A stretch of 64,000 nucleotides of DNA. Origin: Pseudorhodoplanes sp. (GTDB lineage Bacteria; Pseudomonadota; Alphaproteobacteria; Rhizobiales; Xanthobacteraceae). Location of the stretch: the NCBI GenBank assembly GCA_019187085.1, contig JABARS010000008.1, positions 17,112-81,111 on the forward strand. Direction: 5' to 3'. Below the pieces are notes generated by a model that worked only from the letters and a program-made list of their open reading frames with translations, was not told the origin of the DNA and made no database searches. This document shows positions 36,792-44,519 of this stretch, in pieces (the first letter of the stretch is position 1; each line of letters opens with the position of its first letter). The position numbers and the translations under genes were made by a program.

Positions 36792-37511
36792 TCAACGCCA
36801 CTCGGGGACGTGATAGCGGATCTCGAAAATCTCCGCCGCGCCCGGACGGCGCGGTTGGCCGTCGGCTTTCATGTCGTCGATGAAATTCACCCGCTGCCAG
36901 GAGCCGAATACATCGGACGGCTTCGGCGTCGCCGACAGGCCGATGCTGAAGAGGAGTTTGGGCTGGCCCGGCAGCGACACGACCAGCATGCGCTGCGAGG
37001 TGCGGGTATAGAGCGGCACGAAGCCGCTGAGCACCATCTGCCCGTCGTCGCGGCGCAGCCATTGGTCCTTGAACTGGCCGCCGCTGCGCTGCGAGCCCGC
37101 CTGCATCTCGAAATCGATGCGCCGCCGATCAGGCTCGGCTATGCCCGCCGGCAGCCGGACCTCGAAATGCAGGTGCGGCACGACGCTGCCCGAAAACTGT
37201 TCGAGCGTCGCCATGCGAAGGGCGATGCCGGCGGCGACCAGTGCGGCAATCGCGCCGAGCACGAGCGTGCTGCGTCCGGCCAGCGCGAGAAAGCCGCGAT
37301 GGTCGGCGCGAAAGCGCAGGAAAAGTACGATCGCGGTCACGAGGCCGATCAGGCCGCAAAGGATGCCGATGGACCCGATAAAGTATCCGGAGGCGCCCTC
37401 GCGGCTGGTGATCCCGAAGACCGCGACCAGCAGCAGGCCGATGCCGATGCCGGCAAGGAAGCCGGCCACCGCGCCGGCGATGCCGGCCAGAAGAGCCCGG
37501 ATGTAGGTCAT
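36792..37511 (-). CDS. Membrane protein of unknown function (second of a tandem paralogous pair)
   Basis: A 239-residue protein with three hydrophobic helices in the first 100 residues: LLAGIAGAVAGFLAGIGIGL, a second around GSIGILCGLIGLVTAIVLFL, and a third around STLVLGAIAALVAAGIAL. A C-terminal soluble domain matches that of the following gene. The helices precede a VRLP-type strand that begins the shared domain. First gene of the pair in transcription order. Function unknown. Confidence 0.75.
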   Translation of the reverse strand: MTYIRALLAGIAGAVAGFLAGIGIGLLLVAVFGITSREGASGYFIGSIGILCGLIGLVTAIVLFLRFRADHRGFLALAGRSTLVLGAIAALVAAGIALRMATLEQFSGSVVPHLHFEVRLPAGIAEPDRRRIDFEMQAGSQRSGGQFKDQWLRRDDGQMVLSGFVPLYTRTSQRMLVVSLPGQPKLLFSIGLSATPKPSDVFGSWQRVNFIDDMKADGQPRRPGAAEIFEIRYHVPEWR

Positions 37512-37657
37512 ATCGTGCGCCCGCCTGAATCCCTGTGCATTAGTATGCGGCGGCTGCAGGCCGGTTCAAAGCCGGATGCGTTTGCGTCGGCGGCTTTTGG
37601 CGATTAAGCCAGTCGTCCGCCGCCCGGGAAAATCCGCCAAGCGCAAGGGAGAGTGTC

Positions 37658-38080
37658 GTGTCGGTCATGCAGGTGCTGCTGCCGGTTTTTGTCCAGGTTC
37701 TGCTGACCTTCGTCCTGCTGTTTCGGATGGGATACTTGCGCGTGACCACCATCCGCAGCGGCGAGGTGAAGATGAAGGACATCGCGTTGCGCGAGCCGAA
37801 CTGGATGCCGCGCACGCTGCAGGTCGCCAACGCCTTCCACAACCAGCTCGAACTGCCGCTGCTGTTCTATGTGCTCACAATCCTCGTTCTGATCACGCGG
37901 CAGGCCGATATCGCATTCGTGACGCTGGCCTGGATTTTCGTCGTGCTGCGGGTCCTGCATGCGTGGATCCACGTCACCTCCAACCACGTCCGCAGGCGCG
38001 CCGTCGCGTTCATGGCCGGTGCGATGGTGCTGGCGGTCATGTGGCTTCTGTTCATGCTGCGCATCCTCTTCGCGTCCTGA
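37658..38080 (+). CDS. MAPEG-family membrane protein
   Basis: A 140-residue four-helix membrane protein resembling MAPEG (membrane-associated proteins in eicosanoid and glutathione metabolism). Visible: ANAFHNQLELPLLFYVLTIL, where the N-x-x-E motif follows an Asn-rich turn, and FVVLRVLHAWIHVTSNHV, the conserved third-helix arginine motif. GTG 37658 is the likely start because AAGGGAG lies 6 bases before it; the in-frame ATG at 37667 is spaced too far. The bacterial function of the family is mostly unknown. Confidence 0.8.
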   Translation: MSVMQVLLPVFVQVLLTFVLLFRMGYLRVTTIRSGEVKMKDIALREPNWMPRTLQVANAFHNQLELPLLFYVLTILVLITRQADIAFVTLAWIFVVLRVLHAWIHVTSNHVRRRAVAFMAGAMVLAVMWLLFMLRILFAS

Positions 38081-38098
38081 ACGGCGATCTGAACCGAC

Positions 38099-39397
38099 AT
38101 GACACCGGCAGCCCGCATCTCGGCGGCGATCGACGTTCTCGCGGACCTTGCGGCGATCCGTCGGCCGGCCGCCGAGGCGCTGAAGGACTGGGGACTGAAG
38201 CATCGCTTCGCCGGCTCCTCCGACCGCGCCGCGATTGCGGGCCTCGTCTATGACGCGCTGCGCCGGCGCGCCTCGGCCGCCTTCGTGATGGATGCGGACG
38301 CGCCGCGCGCGGTCATGCTCGGGATGCTGCGGCTGGAGCGCGGGCTCGATGTCGTAGCGATCGCGCGATTGTTCGACGGATCGCGCTTTGCCCCGACCCC
38401 GCTCACCGAGGCCGAGCGCGCACGGCTGGCGAGCCCGGATCTGTCGGATGCGCCGGCCGCAATCGCCGGCGACTATCCGGACTGGCTCGATGACCATTTC
38501 GCGCGCGTGTTCGGCGAGGCGCGGGCACAGGAGGGCGCCGCGCTTGCGAGCCGCGCGCCGCTCGACCTGCGCGTCAACCGCCTCAAAGGCACGCGCGAGG
38601 ACGCAATCGCGGCCTTGCCCGACCTGCCGGTCGCGCCGACGCCCTGGTCGCCGGACGGGCTTCGCCTTGTGCAGACGGCCGATGCCAGAAGCCCGGCGAT
38701 CCATGCCGAGCCGGCGTTCATCAAGGGCCTGATCGAGATCCAGGACGAGGGCTCGCAACTGGCGGCGCTCCTGTCCGGCGCGAAGCCGGGCGCGCAGGTG
38801 GTCGATCTGTGCGCGGGCGCCGGCGGCAAGACGTTGGCGCTTGCCGCGATGATGCAGAACACGGGGCAGATTTTCGCAACCGACAGCGACAAGCGCCGGC
38901 TCGCGCCCATTCACGAGCGGCTGGAGCGCGCGGGCGCGCGCAACGTGCAGGTGCGCACGCCGCGCCGCGAGTCCGACGTGCTGTCCGAGCTCGAAGGCCG
39001 CATCGATCTCGTCCTGATCGACGCGCCCTGCACCGGCACGGGATCGTGGCGGCGCAATCCGGATGCGAAATGGCGGCTGCGTCCGGGCGCGCTCGAACTG
39101 CGCGTGAAGGACCAGCGCGCCGTGCTCGACCGCGCGGTGGCGCTCGTCGCGCCGGGCGGCGTCATCGCCTACGTCACCTGCTCGGTGCTCGAGGAGGAGA
39201 ACGGCGCGCAGGTGCGCGATTGCGTGGCGCGGCACCCGGCGTTTTCCGTCGTGCCGCCGCAGGAGGTCGCGGGGGCGCTCGGCGAGCGGGCCTTCATGTT
39301 CGCGCGCTCGGCGCTGCCGACGGCGGAAGGATTGCTGATGACGCCGCGGCGTACGGGCACTGACGGATTTTTCGTCTCGCTCCTGCGCCGGACGTAA
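38099..39397 (+). CDS. RsmB/NOP2-type rRNA (cytosine-5)-methyltransferase
   Basis: SAM-dependent RNA m5C methyltransferase of 432 residues. An N-terminal NusB-like/RsmB helical region (about 1-140) precedes the Rossmann fold, with VVDLCAGAGGKTLALAAMM (motif I), IDLVLIDAPCTGTGSWRRNP cut at its start (motif IV, with the PC cysteine) and YVTCSVLEEE (motif VI, catalytic TCS cysteine). It probably modifies 16S rRNA, but the exact nucleotide (as for RsmB, RsmF) cannot be told. Lies between the guaB and guaA regions, a common order in this group. Confidence 0.9.
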   Translation: MTPAARISAAIDVLADLAAIRRPAAEALKDWGLKHRFAGSSDRAAIAGLVYDALRRRASAAFVMDADAPRAVMLGMLRLERGLDVVAIARLFDGSRFAPTPLTEAERARLASPDLSDAPAAIAGDYPDWLDDHFARVFGEARAQEGAALASRAPLDLRVNRLKGTREDAIAALPDLPVAPTPWSPDGLRLVQTADARSPAIHAEPAFIKGLIEIQDEGSQLAALLSGAKPGAQVVDLCAGAGGKTLALAAMMQNTGQIFATDSDKRRLAPIHERLERAGARNVQVRTPRRESDVLSELEGRIDLVLIDAPCTGTGSWRRNPDAKWRLRPGALELRVKDQRAVLDRAVALVAPGGVIAYVTCSVLEEENGAQVRDCVARHPAFSVVPPQEVAGALGERAFMFARSALPTAEGLLMTPRRTGTDGFFVSLLRRT

Positions 39398-39417
39398 GCG
39401 CCTCCGCCGGTCCCGGT

Positions 39418-40332
39418 TCAGGCCGCGTGCGCGTGCGGACCCTGCCAGGCGGCAACCTCGGCCGGATCGGCCTCGACCTCCCAGCGCCCGATGTGTCCGC
39501 CGTCGTCGACGCCTTGCGTAAGATGCCCGAGAAATTCCCGGCGCGGGATCGGGCGAAAGCCCATGTCGAGGATGGTCGGCGTCCGGAACTTGCCGTCGTT
39601 GAGGGTGTAGCCCCAGCGGTTGAGGTGCCAGTTGAGCACGTTGAAGCCGAGCTTGGAGGTGTTGTCCTCATGCGAGAATTGCGACTCGGTGAAAAAGACG
39701 CGCCCGAGCGCGACGCCGTAGCCGCCGCCGACCAGCGCGCCGGCCTCGTTCCAGACCTCGAACGAGTGGCAATGGCCGGCATCGTGCAGCGCGGCATAGG
39801 TGCGCATGATCTGCGGCGTGATCCAGGTCACGTGCCAGCGGCCCTCGCGCCGTCCGGCGCACGCCTTGATCACCTGCTCGAAGGCGCGGTCGAACGTCAC
39901 GCGATAGCGGCTTTGCCGCATCAGGCGGCGAATGCGCCGCGACATGTGCAGTTCGTCGAAGAACAGCACGCAGCGCTCCGGCGGCGAGCTCCAGGACAGC
40001 GTGCCGAAATGGCCGGACGTGAACAGCCCGCGCCGGTAGGCCGCGACCATGGTCGGCACCGACATGTCGTGGACGATGCCGGCGAGGCCCTGGTCGTCGA
40101 ACGTGCGCTCGGGATCGGGCAGCCGCTTGTCCGGCCGGATCAGCTCCGTCGCCCACAGCCGCAGGAACGGCGGCAGTTGCCAGACGCGCGGCGGCTTGAT
40201 CGCCCACAGGACGCCGAGCGCGATTCGCTCGAACGTCGCGAACGGGGTTTCGCGAAACAGGTTGCCGCGCAGCGCCGAGATTTCCTCGGCCGCAGTCATC
40301 AGGATATCGGGCTCGATCATGGTCCGCCGCAT
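39418..40332 (-). CDS. aat: Leucyl/phenylalanyl-tRNA-protein transferase
   Basis: Transfers Leu or Phe from aminoacyl-tRNA to N-terminal basic residues, marking proteins for ClpS/ClpAP degradation. Motifs: AAYRRGLFTSGHFGTLSWSS cut at 20, PPERCVLFFDELHMSRRIRR, VTWITPQIMRTYAALHDAGH and HSFEVWNEAGALVGGGYGVA followed by LGRVFFTESQFS, the heart of the catalytic GNAT-like fold. At 304 residues it is longer than the usual 200-240, with N- and C-terminal extensions typical of some alphaproteobacterial members. An internal ATG at 40320 is an alternative start. Convergent with the rsmB-like gene. Confidence 0.85.
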   Translation of the reverse strand: MRRTMIEPDILMTAAEEISALRGNLFRETPFATFERIALGVLWAIKPPRVWQLPPFLRLWATELIRPDKRLPDPERTFDDQGLAGIVHDMSVPTMVAAYRRGLFTSGHFGTLSWSSPPERCVLFFDELHMSRRIRRLMRQSRYRVTFDRAFEQVIKACAGRREGRWHVTWITPQIMRTYAALHDAGHCHSFEVWNEAGALVGGGYGVALGRVFFTESQFSHEDNTSKLGFNVLNWHLNRWGYTLNDGKFRTPTILDMGFRPIPRREFLGHLTQGVDDGGHIGRWEVEADPAEVAAWQGPHAHAA

Positions 40333-40496
40333 GGTTAGGGTTCACCCGCACAAAACCGTGGAAATCGCCCATAATTGCGGTATCGCCGGCCGGCTTCCGC
40401 GGTTAACGCTAACGCGCCGTCACGTCGACGGGCGGGTGTCCGCACAGCCTGACGGCAAAGCCTCGACAGGCCGTTAACGCCCATCTAGAACCAGCC

Positions 40497-42062
40497 ATGG
40501 CCGACCAGAAAAACCTCCACGAAAAGGTCCTGATCGTCGATTTCGGCTCGCAGGTGACACAGCTCATCGCGCGGCGCGTGCGGGAAGAGGGGGTCTATTC
40601 CGAGATCGTGCCCTTCAACCGGGCCGAAGAAGCCTTCCGCGCGATGCGGCCGAAGGCGGTGATCCTCTCGGGCGGGCCGGCTTCGGTGCTCGACGCCAAT
40701 GCGCCGCTCGCGCCCATGACGATCTATGAGGCGGGCGTTCCGGTGCTGGGCATCTGTTACGGCGAGCAGGCGATGGCGCAGCAGCTCGGCGGCAAGGTCG
40801 AGGGCGGGCATCACCGCGAGTTCGGCCGCGCCGAGGTGACGGTCACCGAGGACTCCCCGCTGTTCGAGAATGTCTGGACCAAAGGCGAGAAATACCCGGT
40901 CTGGATGAGCCACGGCGACCGCGTCACGCGCCTGCCGGAGGGCTTTCGCGTGCTCGGCACCTCGCCGAACGCGCCGATCGCCATCATCGCCGACGAGAGG
41001 CGCAGGTTCTACGCCACGCAATTCCATCTCGAGGTCGTGCATACGCCGCACGGCGCGGCGCTGTTGCGCAACTTCGTGCGCAGGATCGCCGGCCTCAAGG
41101 GCGACTGGACCATGCGCGCCTTCAAGGAGGAGGCGATCGCGCGCATCCGCGCGCAGGTCGGCAAGGGGCGCGTGATCTGCGGTCTCTCGGGCGGCGTCGA
41201 TTCCTCCGTTGCCGCGGTGCTGATCCACGAGGCGATCGGCGACCAGCTCACCTGCGTGTTCGTCGATCACGGCCTCCTGCGTCTCGGCGAGGCGCAGAAG
41301 GTGGTGGCGCTGTTCCGCGGCCATTACAACATCCCGCTCGTGCATGTGGAGGCGGCCGACCGCTTCCTCGGCGCGCTCGAAGGCGTCGACGAGCCGGAGA
41401 GGAAGCGCAAGATCATCGGCAAGCTGTTCATCGACGTGTTCGAGGAGGAGGCGAAGAAGGTCGGCGGCGCGGAATTCCTCGCCCAGGGCACGCTCTATCC
41501 CGACGTGATCGAGAGCGTCTCGTTTACCGGCGGCCCCTCCGTCACCATCAAGTCGCACCACAATGTCGGCGGCCTGCCCGAGCGCATGAACATGAAGCTC
41601 GTCGAGCCGTTGCGCGAATTGTTCAAGGATGAGGTGCGCGCGCTCGGCCGCGAGCTTGATCTGCCCGACGTGTTCGTCGGCCGCCATCCCTTTCCGGGGC
41701 CGGGCCTCGCCATCCGCTGCCCGGGCGCGATCACGCGCGAGAAGCTCGACATCCTGCGGCTGGCCGACGAAATCTATATCGAGGAGATCCGCCGCGCCGG
41801 CATCTACGACGACATCTGGCAGGCCTTCGCCGTGATCCTGCCGGTGAAGACGGTCGGCGTGATGGGCGACCACCGCACCTACGATCATGTGGTGGGTTTG
41901 CGGGCAGTGAACTCGACCGACGGCATGACCGCCGACTTCTATTCCTTCGACATGCGCTTCATCGGCCATGTGGCGACGCGCATCATCAACGAGGTCAAGG
42001 GCGTCAACCGCGTGGTCTATGACGTGACCTCGAAGCCGCCCGGCACGATCGAGTGGGAGTGA
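40497..42062 (+). CDS. guaA: GMP synthase (glutamine-hydrolysing)
   Basis: Converts XMP to GMP using glutamine and ATP. The N-terminal class I amidotransferase domain has the catalytic Cys in [11 protein letters not shown] and the His-x-Glu in [14 protein letters not shown]. The ATP-pyrophosphatase domain has the PP-loop [14 protein letters not shown]. The C-terminal dimerisation domain ends [17 protein letters not shown], a family-specific C-terminus. 521 residues, normal length. Confidence 0.97.
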   Translation: MADQKNLHEKVLIVDFGSQVTQLIARRVREEGVYSEIVPFNRAEEAFRAMRPKAVILSGGPASVLDANAPLAPMTIYEAGVPVLGICYGEQAMAQQLGGKVEGGHHREFGRAEVTVTEDSPLFENVWTKGEKYPVWMSHGDRVTRLPEGFRVLGTSPNAPIAIIADERRRFYATQFHLEVVHTPHGAALLRNFVRRIAGLKGDWTMRAFKEEAIARIRAQVGKGRVICGLSGGVDSSVAAVLIHEAIGDQLTCVFVDHGLLRLGEAQKVVALFRGHYNIPLVHVEAADRFLGALEGVDEPERKRKIIGKLFIDVFEEEAKKVGGAEFLAQGTLYPDVIESVSFTGGPSVTIKSHHNVGGLPERMNMKLVEPLRELFKDEVRALGRELDLPDVFVGRHPFPGPGLAIRCPGAITREKLDILRLADEIYIEEIRRAGIYDDIWQAFAVILPVKTVGVMGDHRTYDHVVGLRAVNSTDGMTADFYSFDMRFIGHVATRIINEVKGVNRVVYDVTSKPPGTIEWE

Positions 42063-42081
42063 GGGCAGGGAAGGTTTCCGC

Positions 42082-42297
42082 ATGAGCCGCGGATTCAAAA
42101 TCTTTCTGGCCTTCGTCGGCGGCCTCGTCGTCGGCGAGGCGATCCCGATCGTCTGGTATATCGTTGCGACGAGCTATTTCGGCATGTTCGACCGCGACGG
42201 CGGCGGCGCCATGGGTGCGATCTTCATCATGGGACCGATGCTGGCGCTTCTGCTCGCAACGGTGGCCGCAATTATCACGGCGCGGCGGACTCGCTGA
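42082..42297 (+). CDS. Small membrane protein, unknown
   Basis: A 71-residue protein with two hydrophobic segments: KIFLAFVGGLVVGEAIPIVW, and a second around IFIMGPMLALLLATVAAIIT. It ends ARRTR. A GGGAAGG site precedes its ATG, and it starts 20 bases after guaA in the same direction, so it is probably co-transcribed. No family recognised. Confidence 0.65.
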   Translation: MSRGFKIFLAFVGGLVVGEAIPIVWYIVATSYFGMFDRDGGGAMGAIFIMGPMLALLLATVAAIITARRTR

Positions 42298-42372
42298 TCG
42301 TCGCGTGTTTGCATCGTCCTTCATCGCTGCAATATTTATGAAGGCATACTCATCTGATCTCGGGAGCGGTGC

Positions 42373-42729
42373 ATGGCTGTGACCGTCTACGGCATTAAAA
42401 ACTGCGACACGATGAAGAAGGCGTTCGCCTGGCTCGATAAGCATGGCGTCGCCTATGAATTCCACGACTACAAGAGCCGCGGCATCGACCGCGCCACGCT
42501 GGAAGGCTTTGCGAAAAAGCTCGGCTGGGAGAAGGTGATCAACCGCGCCGGCATGACCTTTCGCAAGCTGCCGGAGAAGGACAAGGAAGGGCTGACGGAA
42601 GCTAAAGCGATCAGGCTGATGCTCGCCCAGCCCTCGATGATCAGGCGCCCGATGCTCGATCTCGGCGGCGGCAGGCTTCTCGCCGGTTTCAGCGCTGACG
42701 AATACAAGAGCGCCCTTACGCGCCGCTAG
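42373..42729 (+). CDS. ArsC/Spx-family thioredoxin-fold protein (YffB-like)
   Basis: A 118-residue thioredoxin-fold protein beginning VTVYGIKNCDTMKKAFAWLD, which has the YGI-KxCDT pattern of the YffB branch of the ArsC/Spx family. Later: RKLPEKDKEG, MIRRPMLDLGG with the conserved RP turn. Only one cysteine stands in the active loop, as in YffB. A role as glutathione-dependent reductase or reductase-like adaptor is known only loosely. CGGGAGCGG precedes the start. Confidence 0.87.
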   Translation: MAVTVYGIKNCDTMKKAFAWLDKHGVAYEFHDYKSRGIDRATLEGFAKKLGWEKVINRAGMTFRKLPEKDKEGLTEAKAIRLMLAQPSMIRRPMLDLGGGRLLAGFSADEYKSALTRR

Positions 42730-42752
42730 AGCTGTTTCGCTCTTGATGAAAC

Positions 42753-42773
42753 GAGCCCGTCACTGCCGGGCTC
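42753..42773 (+). terminator. Possible terminator hairpin after the ArsC-like gene
   Basis: GAGCCCG-N7-CGGGCTC is a perfect 7-bp stem 24 bases after the stop codon. No T-run follows, so it may stop transcription with Rho or only stabilise the transcript. Confidence 0.35.
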
Positions 42774-42871
42774 AACGCGCCGGCAATGCATCCTCCGAAG
42801 CGGGCCGCCTTTTCGATGGATGCGCGGGTCAGGCCCGCGCATGACGATTCCGAGTGATCTGAATTGCAAAA

Positions 42872-43029
42872 GCATGATCCCGAAAAGTGCGAAGCGGTTT
42901 TCGGAACAAGATCATGCGCAGGCAAAAGCATGATCCCGAAAAGTGGGGAGCGGTTTTCGGGCAAGATCATGCGCAGGCAAACACATGATCCCGAAAAGTG
43001 CAAAGCGGTGTTCGGAAAAAAGATCATGC
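42872..43029. repeat. Three tandem copies of the dispersed palindromic element
   Basis: Copies at 42872-42917, 42928-42972 and about 42982-43029, about 55 bases apart, each of the form catgatcccgaaaagtg ... cggttttcgg ... gatcatgc. The copies differ at several positions, and the third carries GTGTTCGG in the second arm. A single inverted copy lies at 5412-5457. The whole 42730-43151 gap holds no gene besides these. Confidence 0.88.
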
Positions 43030-43151
43030 TTAAATAAATGCTGAAATCGTAATGACGATTTGAGGAGACGTCCCGCTTTCGCCGCAAAACGGCGGCGCCG
43101 GGCGCTTCATCGGGTCACCAATTCTTGACCTCCTTGCGGCATCCTGCGCCG

Positions 43152-43973
43152 ATGTCGAACAGCCTGACCGATCCCGACCGCGAGAAGGCCGGCGCAAGCC
43201 GCGTGCCGCCGGCTTCCCCGGCCGGCGGAAGCGGTGTGCCGGTTTCGGCGCGCTTTCCCTTTCTCGCCATCGTTCCCTGGCTGATGCTGGCCTCGACCAT
43301 GCGCTTCATCGGCTGGCGCGGCGGCGCGTTCGGCTTGCTGACCACGGTGATCGCCGATCTGTGCGTGTTCCTCGCGCTCCTGGTCGGCACCCGCGCCATG
43401 GTCGAATGGTGGGGCGGACGGATGGCGGCCGGCCCGCGCGCGTTCCGCGATCAGTTGCGGCTCGGCCACAAGATCCTGATCCGCGTGTTCGCGCTGATGG
43501 TGGCGGTCAGCACTGCGGTTTCGCTGCTCGCCTCGGGACGCCTCGGTCCCTTCATGATGATGGGTTTCGACGGCATCGCGTTCGACCAGTTCAGCAGGCT
43601 TGGCATGGCGTGGAGCGCAATTCTCGGCGCGCTCGTGTTCCTGTTGGTCGTGCAGGCGGAGACGACGGGCCGGGTGAGCCTCGTCGAAGCGGCGCGCGAT
43701 CTCGTCCGCCGGCGCAACTGGATGCTGCCTGCCATTGTTACCGTGGCGCTGCTGCAGCTTGCGATGAGCGTCGGGCAGGGCGTGGTGCGCGGCTGGGTCT
43801 ATGTCGTGTGGCAGTCGGCGACACCGGAGACCCTGAAGAACTTCGTCTATTTCGGGTTCGTTTTCGGTTTTGCGACCGTGCGGGTGTGGCTGACGCTCGC
43901 GGTCCTGACGCTCGCTCTGCGCTGGTCCTATCGCCGCGCTGCGGGCTCCGCGCTGTCGCCGCCCGCGGCCTGA
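43152..43973 (+). CDS. Multi-pass membrane protein, unknown
   Basis: A 273-residue protein with about six hydrophobic helices after a roughly 35-residue Pro/Ser-rich N-terminus. Examples are RFPFLAIVPWLMLASTMRFI, LLTTVIADLCVFLALLVGTR, ILIRVFALMVAVSTAVSLLA and FVYFGFVFGFATVRVWLTLA. Start ATG 43152 is chosen over an upstream TTG because it begins MSNSLTDPD with a normal leader. I do not recognise a family. Alone in its transcription unit, between a repeat array and the prfC leader. Confidence 0.7.
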   Translation: MSNSLTDPDREKAGASRVPPASPAGGSGVPVSARFPFLAIVPWLMLASTMRFIGWRGGAFGLLTTVIADLCVFLALLVGTRAMVEWWGGRMAAGPRAFRDQLRLGHKILIRVFALMVAVSTAVSLLASGRLGPFMMMGFDGIAFDQFSRLGMAWSAILGALVFLLVVQAETTGRVSLVEAARDLVRRRNWMLPAIVTVALLQLAMSVGQGVVRGWVYVVWQSATPETLKNFVYFGFVFGFATVRVWLTLAVLTLALRWSYRRAAGSALSPPAA

Positions 43974-44041
43974 CGCGGCGGTGCGCATGCTCGGCCTGGC
44001 CGGCAAAGACAGGTCGGCAAAGACAGTTTGAGATGTCCCCC

Positions 44042-44070
44042 TTGACAGAGTCGTCAAAGGATAATATTCC
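44042..44070 (+). promoter_or_regulatory. Strong sigma-70-type promoter upstream of prfC
   Basis: TTGACA (44042-44047), a spacer of 17 bases, and TATTCC (44065-44070) as a weak -10; GATAAT at 44060-44065 is an alternative. Transcription would start near 44077 and read into the structured leader. Confidence 0.55.
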
Positions 44071-44076
44071 TATCAT

Positions 44077-44215
44077 TATCCCGGTTCAGCGAGGGCGTCT
44101 TCTAGAGGCGATCCCGAAGGCGGAACGGGGAGCGGCGCCTGCGCGCGGGGTTCGCAACCCCGCTCCCGGGAGCCCCGGGTCACGGTCCGTCCCCACTAGG
44201 AGGGATCGCCTTCGA
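44077..44215 (+). ncRNA. Candidate structured RNA or leader upstream of prfC
   Basis: The stretch is closed by a 10-bp perfect stem, AGGCGATCCC (44106-44115) with GGGATCGCCT (44202-44211). Inside is a tight hairpin GCGGGGTT-cgc-AACCCCGC (44145-44163) and a CCCGGG-type fold at 44166-44179. A near-consensus promoter stands just upstream. I do not recognise a known RNA family (not SRP, tmRNA, RNase P or a cobalamin riboswitch). Confidence 0.45.
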
Positions 44216-44295
44216 TGGCTGGAGCGGCACCGGTCCGCAGCGTGTCCGCCGGCCGGACCGCGGAAAGCACCGCCCCGGGGACAGAAATCGCCGCA

Positions 44296-44413
44296 GCGGA
44301 GCGCCGCGAGGCGTGCGTGCGGCTCGCTGGCCGCGCGCGCCACGCCTCGCACGGCGTGGCAGAAATCGGATGCGCCTTGCGGCGCTCCGCTCCCTCGCGC
44401 CTGCCGCGAGGGA
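44296..44413. repeat. Nested inverted repeats in the prfC leader
   Basis: AGCGGAGCGCCGC (from 44296) is answered by its exact inverse ending at 44391. Inside, GCGAGGCGTG (44306-44315) faces CACGCCTCGC (44341-44350). Beyond, TCCCTCGCG-N5-CGCGAGGGA forms a 9-bp hairpin (44391-44413). Together they could fold into one long structure between the candidate RNA and prfC; no gene is supportable in 43974-44519. Confidence 0.6.
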
Positions 44414-44519
44414 AGACAATGCAGGCACAACCCGGGCGCAATCGCGCCGCGGGAAAGATCAGGCATGTCCTCAGGTATGTCCTCTTGATCCCGCCGTCAT
44501 TCCCTGCCACATGCGCGGC

